Assembly: GCF_023283765.1 (NCBI RefSeq) | Contig: NZ_JAKILG010000004.1 | Location: forward strand, 131,872 to 195,871 | Direction of reading: 5' to 3' | From: Shewanella profunda | GTDB lineage: Bacteria > Pseudomonadota > Gammaproteobacteria > Enterobacterales > Shewanellaceae | Length of the DNA stretch: 64,000 nt | Shown: piece by piece, positions 50,900 through 59,867 of the stretch | Position numbering within the stretch: the first letter of the stretch is position 1 | Layout of the letters: each line of letters begins with the position of its first letter | Made by a program: the position numbers and the translations under genes | The notes under the pieces: generated by a model | Told to the model about the DNA's origin: nothing | Database searches by the model: none | Seen by the model: the letters and a program-made list of their open reading frames with translations, nothing else

Positions 50900-51276
50900 T
50901 AGACTTTGCCTCCTTTAATCGCTTGCTGGGTCAGCTTGATCCAGTTCAACGGGTTTTCACAGTCAACATGGTTGCCAGCGGCACCAACTACCGTTTTGTA
51001 TGCCTCCGAGCCTGCCGCTGTGTGTACTGCCAGCATAAACGAAAACATAGGGTCATTTTGCATGGTGCCAATCATCATTGCACTGGAAGTGTCTTTGAGC
51101 TGGCAGTTTTCAACCCGCAGATTGAGTACATCTTTTGCCACCATCTTACAGTCGGGACACACCTTCTCAAGGTTCTTGAGCTTTGCGTCGTCATTGAGCA
51201 CATCAGGAGCCGCGATGGCAGTACCGGCCATACACAGCCCCAGTGCCAGCAGTTGGAGTCTATTAGTTACTTTCAT
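50899..51276 (-). CDS. secreted hypothetical protein
   Basis: Encodes 125 aa with a signal peptide (MKVTNRLQLLALGLCMAG...AIA). The mature part has four cysteines including CPDC, so disulfides are likely. Coupled to the 220-aa gene. Periplasmic role in transfer is possible. Confidence 0.6.
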   Translation of the reverse strand: MKVTNRLQLLALGLCMAGTAIAAPDVLNDDAKLKNLEKVCPDCKMVAKDVLNLRVENCQLKDTSSAMMIGTMQNDPMFSFMLAVHTAAGSEAYKTVVGAAGNHVDCENPLNWIKLTQQAIKGGKV

Positions 51277-51285
51277 GGTTCCTCT

Positions 51286-51732
51286 CTATATCGTTCCAAT
51301 TTCGTTTCGGTAAAAGAACAGTGGCCCAGTGACTGTTCTGAGTTCCGGCGTTACTTGCTTTACTCTTGAGCAAATATGCTGCTTGAAAAAGTTGTGGTAT
51401 CCGTACAACGCTGGGCGAGTAAATACGGAAAAGATAATGAGGGTGATGGCCGCACCAGCGGCCCACCCGATCACGTCCGGAGAGATAAGTCCTGACACGT
51501 CTGAGATACGTTCTGGTTCAACCAAGCGGCACACCACCAGCACCCAGAACCACATTACCGGCATCACAAAGATCATCTTTCCGATGCAAGCAATGAGCAC
51601 CTTCACCAAATTCAAGCTCTGCGCCCAGTAAAGCCACAACGCAGACAAGGATTGGCGACGTATCACCTGGTAGACGTTCAATGGGATGTCGCACAGATGC
51701 ACCCCATCTTGATTTATAACGGAGTAGCTCAT
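51286..51732 (-). CDS. inner-membrane hypothetical protein
   Basis: Encodes 148 aa with two or three hydrophobic segments (about 44-70 and 84-105). SD GGGAGGGAGG. In the traI-traD operon downstream of the DUF4400-like gene. No family recognised. Confidence 0.6.
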   Translation of the reverse strand: MSYSVINQDGVHLCDIPLNVYQVIRRQSLSALWLYWAQSLNLVKVLIACIGKMIFVMPVMWFWVLVVCRLVEPERISDVSGLISPDVIGWAAGAAITLIIFSVFTRPALYGYHNFFKQHICSRVKQVTPELRTVTGPLFFYRNEIGTI

Positions 51733-51741
51733 CCTCCCTCC

Positions 51742-52371
51742 CTATACCCGTTTCTGGAGGTTGCCGAACGTCAGGCCAACCAGGACACAGCACGTCATCA
51801 TTGTCATCGGGATGACAACCGGATCGAGCGCTATGGGGATGAAGAACGCGATGAACAATCCGGCCATCAGGTACATCGTTCCGCGAACGCTATAACGATG
51901 GAGAACCGGACTCGCATAATCGAAGTTGGTCCGCTTAATTCGCCATGTCATCATCCCGTCATATACCGCAGGTACGAACAGGATCAGCATATAGGGAGCC
52001 CACGCGGCTAACAGCGCCAACCGTGTGTAGAACTGGTAAATGACGTTGACAAAGGCTTCCATGCGGCCTTTGACCCACACAAACCAGCCCTTGCCCATAT
52101 CCTGCATCCCCTTGGACTTCTGGCGCTCCTCTTCTGATGGGATCAGCGTTTGGTACATCCCCTCATAGAAGCCTGAATCAATAACGCTCGACCTGAACCA
52201 GGTAGATGCTTTGTTCTGTATCCAGTCTCTTGCTTCGACACCAAGACTCTGTTCCACCAGCACGGATTCCCTTTTGATGGCTCTGTCTGTCCAGTCGCCA
52301 GGGATCAGCAGCAATATTGCCAGCAACTCAATAACCAGCAGCCATGCGACCAGCAACCACGGCTTCTTCAT
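51742..52371 (-). CDS. DUF4400-like inner-membrane protein
   Basis: Encodes 209 aa: N-terminal helix, soluble region (about 30-110) and three C-terminal hydrophobic helices. This shape and the place two genes after traD fit the DUF4400 / PFL_4697-type ICE membrane protein. Start with AAGGAGAACCGACT SD, overlapping the upstream gene by 44 bp. Function in transfer not established. Confidence 0.6.
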   Translation of the reverse strand: MKKPWLLVAWLLVIELLAILLLIPGDWTDRAIKRESVLVEQSLGVEARDWIQNKASTWFRSSVIDSGFYEGMYQTLIPSEEERQKSKGMQDMGKGWFVWVKGRMEAFVNVIYQFYTRLALLAAWAPYMLILFVPAVYDGMMTWRIKRTNFDYASPVLHRYSVRGTMYLMAGLFIAFFIPIALDPVVIPMTMMTCCVLVGLTFGNLQKRV

Positions 52372-52912
52372 AGTCGGTTCTCCTTAAAACAGTTTTCACG
52401 CTCTCACAGGTGATGAGCTCATACAGCAAGCCACGCAAAGAGGTCTCATCCTCATGGGGCTGCGGGTTAGTGGATAGTTCTCCTGGATGGGAAGAAAGCC
52501 ACAGTGAGAACGACTCTCCTGAATCGACAGACCATGAATCACCGCCACTATCGACAATTTGCACTTCCAACGCCCGGCAGGTTTCGGTGATCAGGGTTTC
52601 CAGAAATGCCCCAATTCTGGCCGGGTCTTCATATTTCTCTCTCTGCTCATGAAACACGAGCTGGCTGTAGCGATGCAGAGCTTCTTCAATGATCGGGTAA
52701 ATCACAGGCTCCTGATTAGCCTTAATCCCGTCTGTGATGTAGCAGCTCAGCTTCTCGATGATGGCCTCCGATGCAGGCCAGTCGAATTGGAGGATGCTCA
52801 GGATGTGAGCGTTCTTGCGGCCACGACTTTTCAATTCATTCATAACCCTGTCGAAAGGGTTCACATCGACCATGATGGCTACCTCGTAATCTCTATACTT
52901 CTTGTCACACAT
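52328..52912 (-). CDS. hypothetical protein following traD
   Basis: Encodes 194 aa, soluble, acidic C-terminal half. Starts 10 bp after the traD stop. Position matches the unassigned gene after traD in SXT-type elements. No domain recognised. Confidence 0.6.
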   Translation of the reverse strand: MCDKKYRDYEVAIMVDVNPFDRVMNELKSRGRKNAHILSILQFDWPASEAIIEKLSCYITDGIKANQEPVIYPIIEEALHRYSQLVFHEQREKYEDPARIGAFLETLITETCRALEVQIVDSGGDSWSVDSGESFSLWLSSHPGELSTNPQPHEDETSLRGLLYELITCESVKTVLRRTDYEEAVVAGRMAAGY

Positions 52913-52922
52913 AGCTCTGCTC

Positions 52923-55895
52923 TTACTGGGTCAATATGGGCAGACGGCCTTTTACGATTGTTCCGCCTGAAATTTTGGCTATGTATTCCAGGTTCGGAAG
53001 CATTCCCAATAACTGGGCTGGGAACAGATCAGCTTCCTCCTCCATCAAACGCTCGCCTTGGTTGCCTCCGTGCATAATGGGCTCCTTGCCATCCGAGTTC
53101 TGGCCTTGAGTCCGCATGACGTACTTGAGCCGGGTCTTCGGCAGGTTATCCGCGATATACTCCTGGGTTTCACCATCGACGATACGCAGAGCAAACGTGT
53201 TGTTGATGTTCCCCAACACCTGGAGCGCTTTGTCTTTGCTACCCAGTCGAGCTGCGAAGTCAGCAAAAGTCTGAGTTGCAACGAAAAGACGAAGTTTCGC
53301 ACCGCGACCTTTGTTCAGGAGCTGGATGAACGGGTCGTTGATCACCTCGGCAGCCTCATCGACAAAGATATTTACGGGTCTGTTGTTGACGCCGTAGTTG
53401 TATCTGTCACCGGCAACCGCTGTCAGGTCTGACAGGAAGATGGACCCCATAGCACTACCAACCATGTTGTCGGTCAGGGAGTCGAGCCCCAGATAAGCAA
53501 CTTGAGCGTTGTTGATGATTTTTGCGGAATCGGTGATCTGGCGTTCGTCGCTCAGATCAGATGAGTCTGGAGACAGCAGAGGGCCTAGCTCCCCGGACGT
53601 CAGCATATTCATGATCGGCAGGAGGTTCGCCACCATCTTGGAGAAGTGGGTTTGGTCGTGCTGGAACATCGACAGCAAGCCTTCCAGGTCAGAGTTCGGG
53701 TGCTCAGGTTGGATGATGTCGTAGTAGAACTTCATCAACGCGAAAGCGATCTTCTCACGCGAACCGTTTTTGACTTTTTCCAAGTAAGCCGCTGCTTCTG
53801 CCTCCCAGTCGGGCATAACTCGCTCTGAGTAAGCCTGAACGGCCTTGATGACCAAGCCAGCAGCGCCACCTTCAAGGAATCGGCGGAGCTTTGTCAGGTT
53901 GGGACGATCATGAGTGATGACCAAGCCCTGAGCGATGTTGTTCAGTGCCTGCCAACCAAATGACTTGAACGGGTCCGCCCCTGCTTCGGATGGGATCAGT
54001 GCGGCCAAACGACTTGCGATTTCAGTCACGCGGGTGAAGTTACGCAGAGGGTCGATACGCACCGACTCTTCCGGGAATGCTGGATGAAATGAGACGAATC
54101 TTTCCGGCTGCCCCATAGCTTCACAAGCACGTCGGGCATTGTCCCGCATCTCCTTATCCCCTTTCGGGTCTATGATGATCACGGCTTCCCCACGCAGAAT
54201 GGCCTGTGAAATCAGGATGTCGAACATACGGGTATTGTGAGTTACAACGTAATTGTCCGTTATGTACAAATGCTCAGGATGGTCAATATAAATACATTGA
54301 GCTAAATCCCACCTCACTTCTTCCACTGACGTTATCTTTAGCTTCAAACTATCTTTGTATTGGTACTCTTTACTTACTCTTACCTTTTTGCGATTCAGCT
54401 TGAAAAACATCTCCCTATTTGAATGTCTAATGTTTACCTTGTAAGCTGGGCGACCTTGCATTTTTTCGCCGGAAGGCGTCTTGTAGAGCTTTTTAGTTTC
54501 TTTGATTGAAGCAATACCCCCTAGTGACCAGACCATCTCTTGTACATCTTTTGCCAACTGATGGCTGGTTGATATGAAAGACAGGCTGCCCCCTTTGTCT
54601 ACCGTTCCATCAGTATCCATTAGGCCAGCAATAATTTCCCAACGCTGTTTAATTGAAGCGTTCTTATAAATATCAGGGACGTGTTTTTCCCATGATCTTT
54701 GTCCTTCAAGGCCAAGCTCTATCACGGCCTGTCTAACTGGATTACGCGAATAAACGCCGCCCTCTCTGCGACCGCCGCCAGCTCGGCCTTCCTTCATTGT
54801 GATGGCGTAGTCGTAATCAGATCCAGGAACAGAGACCAGTTCAACCTCATGAGGAACTTGTTTCCTCAGGGCTTCAATGATCTCCTCATCTTGGCTGGAA
54901 AAGGTTATCCGGTTTCCTTTTCCGATAAGTCCATCACCCAGTAAACAGCCAAGAAGATATGGCTCAAGCGGCAATACCGCTTCTGGTTTTTCTACCGGCG
55001 CTGGTAGAGGCAATTTGAAATCACCTTGGTTTGATTCAAGAAGACCTTGAATTTCCATCGTGGATATAACGCGGGGTTTCGCTTGTCCTGCTCTCGATTG
55101 ACCTTTTTTGTATTTCCCCCGCCAATGTTTGTGATGCACCTCCCAGAGATGTTCGCCACACGCCTCAACGCTTCTCCCATCGGAAAAGCTAATCTTAAAA
55201 ATCGCTTTCTTGGGTTGTGGATAAACTCCTAGAACTTTGGCAACCTTACCGTCAGGTGTGGACACTACATCGCCCACAACAATATCTCCCATCCGTCTCC
55301 AGCCAATAGGCGTATGGACAAGCGAATCAAGTGGCTGCGCCTTACCCGAGCCGGTGGTCCCAACGATCAGCGAATGCCCCTCGGTGTGTTTGAGTGGCTG
55401 CATCAGCTTCTCTTCTTTGGGCTCTACCCCGTGAATCCAGGGCTGGCCGATTGGAAGCTCCTTTTTCTTACCCTGTATCTTCCGGACAACCTTTTTGACC
55501 GTGGACTCTCTCCCTACGATGGAAGTCCAGTCGCGTTTCAGGATCTCAAACACGCGCTGGGCATGGCGGTTTTCCCACAGGAACCCACTACCAAGCCACA
55601 TATCGTCCGGCGTGTCCTTGATGTACTTTTGGAGCTCCGCAATGGAAATAAACTCCAGATCACGCCCCTTCAAATGCTTTTGGAGCAGGTGAAGTTTGAT
55701 AGCCTTGGGCAAACGAGCCATCGCCATCACGCCACAGATCCCCGTCATCCAATAGAAGGGCTCCGGAGGCATCGTGCTGACTTGCTCTACGGCCAAAGCC
55801 GCGCCGGAGGCGGCAAGCCAGCCTGCTACAGCATTTTTTTCATAGTTGGGCCGCCACGGCATCTCGTAGGCGAGCGGGTTATAACTCATTGTCAT
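52923..55895 (-). CDS. traD: TraD, type IV coupling protein, interrupted in-frame by an intein
   Basis: Encodes 990 aa, of which 186-554 is an intein; the spliced protein would be about 621 aa. Two hydrophobic stretches near the N-terminus (about 24-60) anchor it. The P-loop GTTGSGK (179-185) is completed by Thr555 after splicing. Downstream are a VDEAAEV Walker B motif and the TraD C-terminal domain. It brings the relaxase-DNA complex to the secretion channel and pumps DNA. Unspliced protein cannot have a working P-loop. The ATG overlaps the traI stop. Confidence 0.93.
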   Translation of the reverse strand: MTMSYNPLAYEMPWRPNYEKNAVAGWLAASGAALAVEQVSTMPPEPFYWMTGICGVMAMARLPKAIKLHLLQKHLKGRDLEFISIAELQKYIKDTPDDMWLGSGFLWENRHAQRVFEILKRDWTSIVGRESTVKKVVRKIQGKKKELPIGQPWIHGVEPKEEKLMQPLKHTEGHSLIVGTTGSGKAQPLDSLVHTPIGWRRMGDIVVGDVVSTPDGKVAKVLGVYPQPKKAIFKISFSDGRSVEACGEHLWEVHHKHWRGKYKKGQSRAGQAKPRVISTMEIQGLLESNQGDFKLPLPAPVEKPEAVLPLEPYLLGCLLGDGLIGKGNRITFSSQDEEIIEALRKQVPHEVELVSVPGSDYDYAITMKEGRAGGGRREGGVYSRNPVRQAVIELGLEGQRSWEKHVPDIYKNASIKQRWEIIAGLMDTDGTVDKGGSLSFISTSHQLAKDVQEMVWSLGGIASIKETKKLYKTPSGEKMQGRPAYKVNIRHSNREMFFKLNRKKVRVSKEYQYKDSLKLKITSVEEVRWDLAQCIYIDHPEHLYITDNYVVTHNTRMFDILISQAILRGEAVIIIDPKGDKEMRDNARRACEAMGQPERFVSFHPAFPEESVRIDPLRNFTRVTEIASRLAALIPSEAGADPFKSFGWQALNNIAQGLVITHDRPNLTKLRRFLEGGAAGLVIKAVQAYSERVMPDWEAEAAAYLEKVKNGSREKIAFALMKFYYDIIQPEHPNSDLEGLLSMFQHDQTHFSKMVANLLPIMNMLTSGELGPLLSPDSSDLSDERQITDSAKIINNAQVAYLGLDSLTDNMVGSAMGSIFLSDLTAVAGDRYNYGVNNRPVNIFVDEAAEVINDPFIQLLNKGRGAKLRLFVATQTFADFAARLGSKDKALQVLGNINNTFALRIVDGETQEYIADNLPKTRLKYVMRTQGQNSDGKEPIMHGGNQGERLMEEEADLFPAQLLGMLPNLEYIAKISGGTIVKGRLPILTQ
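54234..55340 (-). other. intein (Ala1 type, LAGLIDADG endonuclease) in TraD
   Basis: 369 residues. N-terminal block A reads AQPLDSLVHTPIGW with Ala at position 1, block B includes GEHLW, and the C-terminus reads ITDNYVVTHN followed by extein Thr. The endonuclease motifs LLGCLLGDGL and IIAGLMDTDG match a LAGLIDADG pair, so homing activity may remain. Ala1 inteins splice by a variant route. Base composition and codon use are more AT-rich than the flanking TraD, consistent with horizontal gain. The insertion point between GSGK and T is a typical intein site. Confidence 0.92.
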
Positions 55896-58867
55896 GTTTC
55901 ATTTACCTCTAAATACAATTTTCCCTGACGTTTCTTGAGCAAAGGCCGTCTCTGTGCCCGGCTCAGCATCCCGCAGAGGATGTGTTTGCTGATGCCGATG
56001 TTTTCACCGGCAATCATGTCGAAGGCTTTGTCACTGGTTACTAAGCAGCCATCCTCTTCCAGGACAGGTGTCACGAGCCATCGGCCCGAGCGTTTTTGGA
56101 TCATGTCCTTGAGCATCTGGAGCGCTTTCTGAGGGGTGACACCAGACGGCAAGAAATCTTCCGCATTGATGTCTTTCGGGTTTGTTTTCGCCTTAGGCGG
56201 CTCAAACTCCCTAACCTCTGGCTCTTCCCTTTCTCGCACCTCGACGTGTCCCAACTCCTTCTCACGCTCAACTTTGGGCTCAGGAGCCACTGGTTGAGCC
56301 TCCCGCTTAGGAAGGCGAGCCACGTTCTGTTTTTCTTGGACCGGCTTGCGCTGCTGCTCTTCAACCGGAGAAGTAACATCGACCTTCTTCTCCTTCGGCT
56401 GTGGCTGGGAGTCCTTACCTTTCGCCTTTTGTTCAGGCGAGGCTTTACCGGCATTAACCTCAGGCTTCTGCTGCTGCGCCTTTTTTCGGCTTTGTTGTTT
56501 CGGTGCAGACTTATTTTTGCTTGCATCCAAGCCAGGGGGAGAGACGAGCTCAAAGGCATCCTGGTATCCACCCATTGACGCCTCGGCATCCTTAATGGCC
56601 GCCACGACTGCATCTGAAAGCTGCTCCGCCAGTACAATTGCCTTCACTCCGCTGAAATCACGAACTTTGCGACCTGGCATAATCGGGTCCGGAACAATCG
56701 CGTTGGCGTGGGACAGCTTCGAGAGAACCTCTGACGGCGCACCCAGCGACCGAGCGCCATCCGGGTACAAAATGACGGCTTGCCCCTTCATCAGGCATAG
56801 GACTTCGCCCAGCGTCGTTTTACCTTCCAAAACAGGCATGATCGCTTGTTCAAGCAACGCCGATGCTTCCCCGTATCCAGACAACATCTCAACGAGCAAG
56901 GTCTTTGCGTCCTTCTCATGCTGATTAACGTTGTCCGTATGCGGCATTTCTGGCGTGTGCGTTGGTTGTTCTGGTGCGTCAGTCAGCATAGGGAGCGGCT
57001 CAATCGCCCATGATGGCGGTTCATCAGAACCACCGAACATTGGAAAGTCATCGCCCTGCAGGGAGTTTTGTTCTTGTGGAACGAAGTCCTGTTTTGGCTG
57101 CTCCTCTTGCTTTCCGGGCATTGCCACATCTGGGATTTCTGAGTTTGTTGCGTCAGTGCTGGTTGTCTCTGCCGATGCGTTGAATGCGTCAAACGGGAAG
57201 TCGATGTCCCCCAGTCCACCCCCAACATCCTTGAGTGCTTGTAACGGATTGTCGTTTGCCAAAGGTGGTGCGTTTTTGGCAATGTCCTGAGGGGACAGAT
57301 CCTCTTTTGCCTCTGGTTTATGGGGTTGTTTCTCCGTATCACTCTTCGGTTTTGCTTTGCCCGGTTTGCTCTGCGGCTTACCCTTCTTGCCAGCGTCAGG
57401 CTTAGATGATTCCGTTGGTCCCGCATCTTTTTGCTCTGGCTCCTCCTCGACAGCATCGGAGGTGCTTTTCAGCATCTCCATCGCATCACCAAAGCCAAGG
57501 CCAGCTAGAGCTTTCTCTGCTTCCTGCTCTGCGGCCAACATGTCATCGTTCAGAGCTGCTTCACCTTCCTCTTGGTCGTCACCGTCATCGGCTTCCTCAG
57601 GATCAACGAACTCAATCTCAGCGTCCTCAACATCACCAACAACTTCCGCAGCAACAGCCGCAGGAGGCTCAGTCGTAAACACCAGGTCGTTTGATTCGAG
57701 TCGGAGCATCAAGATCTTCACCGAACCCGCCTCCTGGAGCATCTCAGGCAAAACTTCCCAGTAGCGGTAGTACGCACGTTCACCCTTCTCCTGCACCGTG
57801 TTTGGTACAGCAAAACCACGTTCGATGAGAATGTCGGCCAGTGTGTCAGGGTCTCGTGGGATACCGGGGATCTTGTCGTGGCTGATCAAGTCATAAAGGT
57901 CCCCAAGCTGTTTCCAGGCAATGAATACACCTTGGTTGAGGTGCCAGACTTTCGCGCCTGGCTCATTGACCTTCCATTTTCCGGTTTTAACTAGGCGGCG
58001 GATGGCATCGAACACGTAACGCTCGACGGGCACACCATAGGAGAACTCGTCCACATCGAGACGACTCTGGCGAAGGTCCCGTGAGACGCTCTCTTGGTCA
58101 GCGCGAAGCATCAGCTTGGTCACAGGCTGATTGACGCTGGTTCCTGAGATAGCTTCCAGCATCGCTTCCATGATGGACGGGCCAGACTTGGACAGAAACT
58201 CCCGAGTCTCAGCCGGAATAATTCGATCCACCGCCAGCAGCGAGAATTGCTCATGTCTTTTGTGTCGCTTGTCGCGCCACCGGATAAAGTAACGGTCGAT
58301 TTCGTGACGGTGTGCCCAGTCATGAAGTGACTCCGAATACGGGTTCCATGTGATTGACCCGTCTTTGTCCGTAATGGACACATCCGAGAGCGGTTTACCC
58401 ACATCATGCAGCAGCCCAGAGAAACAGCTCGCCAGTCTCCAACGCGGCTCATTGTCACGGCGTTCCCGAGGCGTCCCCTCGATGGAAAAGATAACTGACT
58501 CAGATGCCTGAGCTGCCCAGAAGGCCACTTCAAGCCCATGTCGGAACAGACCACCAGCGCCACGGTGGTGGTGTGATTCGGAAGCTGGCAACAGGTGAAC
58601 AAACGCGGCATACCGCTGGATCACCGGCAAAACAAGCCGGTTGAAGTCGTCCACAGTGAAACCGAGAGAGTTCCGCACTTTCTCAATCAGTTCAGCTTGG
58701 GTTGCCAGTATCTTGTCTAGTGGGGCCACTGGCAGGCCCTTGGCAAAAGGTGGGTATCGAGGGATTTCTTCATCTTCCACGTCTTTAAGCGGCAACACTC
58801 TGGCGCTCGGCGCGGTCTCGATCACTCCACTTCGCCCACCAAATAACTTGTTAAGGGCTTTCAGCAT
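55892..58867 (-). CDS. traI: TraI, MobH-family relaxase (TraI_2 type)
   Basis: Encodes 991 aa. The N-terminal domain has SHHHRGAGGLFRHG (His99-101) and an HD motif LLHDVGK (His154-Asp155), typical of the MobH relaxases that use an HD-type metal centre. A long acidic then Lys/Pro/Glu-rich linker (about 400-880) joins a C-terminal domain (about 895-991) conserved in TraI_2 proteins. It nicks at oriT and leads the transferred strand. The oriT itself was not found. Confidence 0.92.
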   Translation of the reverse strand: MLKALNKLFGGRSGVIETAPSARVLPLKDVEDEEIPRYPPFAKGLPVAPLDKILATQAELIEKVRNSLGFTVDDFNRLVLPVIQRYAAFVHLLPASESHHHRGAGGLFRHGLEVAFWAAQASESVIFSIEGTPRERRDNEPRWRLASCFSGLLHDVGKPLSDVSITDKDGSITWNPYSESLHDWAHRHEIDRYFIRWRDKRHKRHEQFSLLAVDRIIPAETREFLSKSGPSIMEAMLEAISGTSVNQPVTKLMLRADQESVSRDLRQSRLDVDEFSYGVPVERYVFDAIRRLVKTGKWKVNEPGAKVWHLNQGVFIAWKQLGDLYDLISHDKIPGIPRDPDTLADILIERGFAVPNTVQEKGERAYYRYWEVLPEMLQEAGSVKILMLRLESNDLVFTTEPPAAVAAEVVGDVEDAEIEFVDPEEADDGDDQEEGEAALNDDMLAAEQEAEKALAGLGFGDAMEMLKSTSDAVEEEPEQKDAGPTESSKPDAGKKGKPQSKPGKAKPKSDTEKQPHKPEAKEDLSPQDIAKNAPPLANDNPLQALKDVGGGLGDIDFPFDAFNASAETTSTDATNSEIPDVAMPGKQEEQPKQDFVPQEQNSLQGDDFPMFGGSDEPPSWAIEPLPMLTDAPEQPTHTPEMPHTDNVNQHEKDAKTLLVEMLSGYGEASALLEQAIMPVLEGKTTLGEVLCLMKGQAVILYPDGARSLGAPSEVLSKLSHANAIVPDPIMPGRKVRDFSGVKAIVLAEQLSDAVVAAIKDAEASMGGYQDAFELVSPPGLDASKNKSAPKQQSRKKAQQQKPEVNAGKASPEQKAKGKDSQPQPKEKKVDVTSPVEEQQRKPVQEKQNVARLPKREAQPVAPEPKVEREKELGHVEVREREEPEVREFEPPKAKTNPKDINAEDFLPSGVTPQKALQMLKDMIQKRSGRWLVTPVLEEDGCLVTSDKAFDMIAGENIGISKHILCGMLSRAQRRPLLKKRQGKLYLEVNET

Positions 58868-58945
58868 GTAGGTTGACCATATTCCTATCGTATTTCTCGT
58901 CGCTACATGCTCTCAAAACACCTTTAGATCGCACACACGCCTATC

Positions 58946-58960
58946 TGTCCAATTTGGGCA
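58946..58960. promoter_or_regulatory. activator-like box between traI and divergent genes
   Basis: Plus strand TGTCCAATTTGGGCA followed by GTTTGAG. It lies 79 bp from traI and 75 bp from the lipoprotein start, so it may serve either direction. Confidence 0.55.
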
Positions 58961-59034
58961 GTTTGAGAAACCAGCTTTCCATCCCCCCCCTTTTAGAATG
59001 GGCTCATCGACAATTTTTGATGAGGAACGACACG

Positions 59035-59652
59035 ATGAGACAACTGATAGCAATTCTGGGAGTGGCAATTCTGGCCGGGTGTGCCTCTAACGCCCCCGAG
59101 CAAAAGCCTCAGCCCCAGACTGCCCCTGCCGAAAATGACAAACCTGCCCGAGTTAGCCGGGAACTGTCGATGGCATGGGACAACATGGGGCGCGGTGGTG
59201 CTGCATTACGTCAACCTGGTTATATCCATGTGCTGGGCGACGGTAATGTCAGCGCAACGATGAACAAGCTCAAAGATGACTCCGCTGGTTCAGATAAAAC
59301 TCCAGCAGGGATCAAGCAGCACGGGGATGTGAACGAAGCCATCAATACCTTCAAGTCCATGAATAAAGGCAAAGGCTACTCGCTGTACGAGTTGTCACGC
59401 TGGGAACGCTATTGCGATGGCGGCAAAGGTATGGACGAGCACGATTGGCGCTTTGTGGAAGCCGAGGGGACTACAAACATCCCCAAGGATGTTGTAACCG
59501 GCTGCATACCACCTACCCACACCTATCAAGATTATCTGAATGCCTGGACGCACTTTTGCACCAGCCAGGCTGTAACTGACGCAGATCGCCGCATTGTGCG
59601 CGAGTCCGTGCGTCCCTATTCAGTGGTGAACCCATGCAAAGCTCTGAAATAA
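59035..59652 (+). CDS. predicted lipoprotein, unknown
   Basis: Encodes 205 aa with a lipobox (LAGC, Cys16 of a start at 59035). Mature part has Cys pairs (RYCDGG, TGCIPP, HFCTS, VNPCK). GAGGAACGACACG precedes the start; a longer frame to 58873 lacks an SD. Head of an operon with a 77-aa gene and topB. No family assigned. Confidence 0.65.
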   Translation: MRQLIAILGVAILAGCASNAPEQKPQPQTAPAENDKPARVSRELSMAWDNMGRGGAALRQPGYIHVLGDGNVSATMNKLKDDSAGSDKTPAGIKQHGDVNEAINTFKSMNKGKGYSLYELSRWERYCDGGKGMDEHDWRFVEAEGTTNIPKDVVTGCIPPTHTYQDYLNAWTHFCTSQAVTDADRRIVRESVRPYSVVNPCKALK

Positions 59653-59867
59653 GAAACCAGACAGAGCCAAGCCGTAAGGCTGAGCTCTTCGACGCTTTAT
59701 CAATCATGCTCCAGGAGGCCGGTTCGAGGGGTAATTCCCGCGAAGCGGCCTATGTCATTTCTGGAGTCCTCGAAAACCTCTCCAGAGACTACCCCGAAGT
59801 CAAAGGTCTGGCCCAAAGCTGGGCTGAGCTGGCGAATCTGGAATCAAAGATGAGAGGAGCTGCTTAA
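59634..59867 (+). CDS. hypothetical protein upstream of topB
   Basis: Encodes 77 aa, helical. Overlaps the lipoprotein gene by 19 bp and topB by the TAATG junction, so all three are co-translated. Function unknown. Confidence 0.6.
   Translation: MQSSEIRNQTEPSRKAELFDALSIMLQEAGSRGNSREAAYVISGVLENLSRDYPEVKGLAQSWAELANLESKMRGAA

Noticed and set aside
58868..59034. oriT next to traI
   Set aside because: The gap holds the divergent box and promoters only; I see no inverted-repeat and nic-like arrangement that could be supported, and in related elements oriT lies elsewhere.
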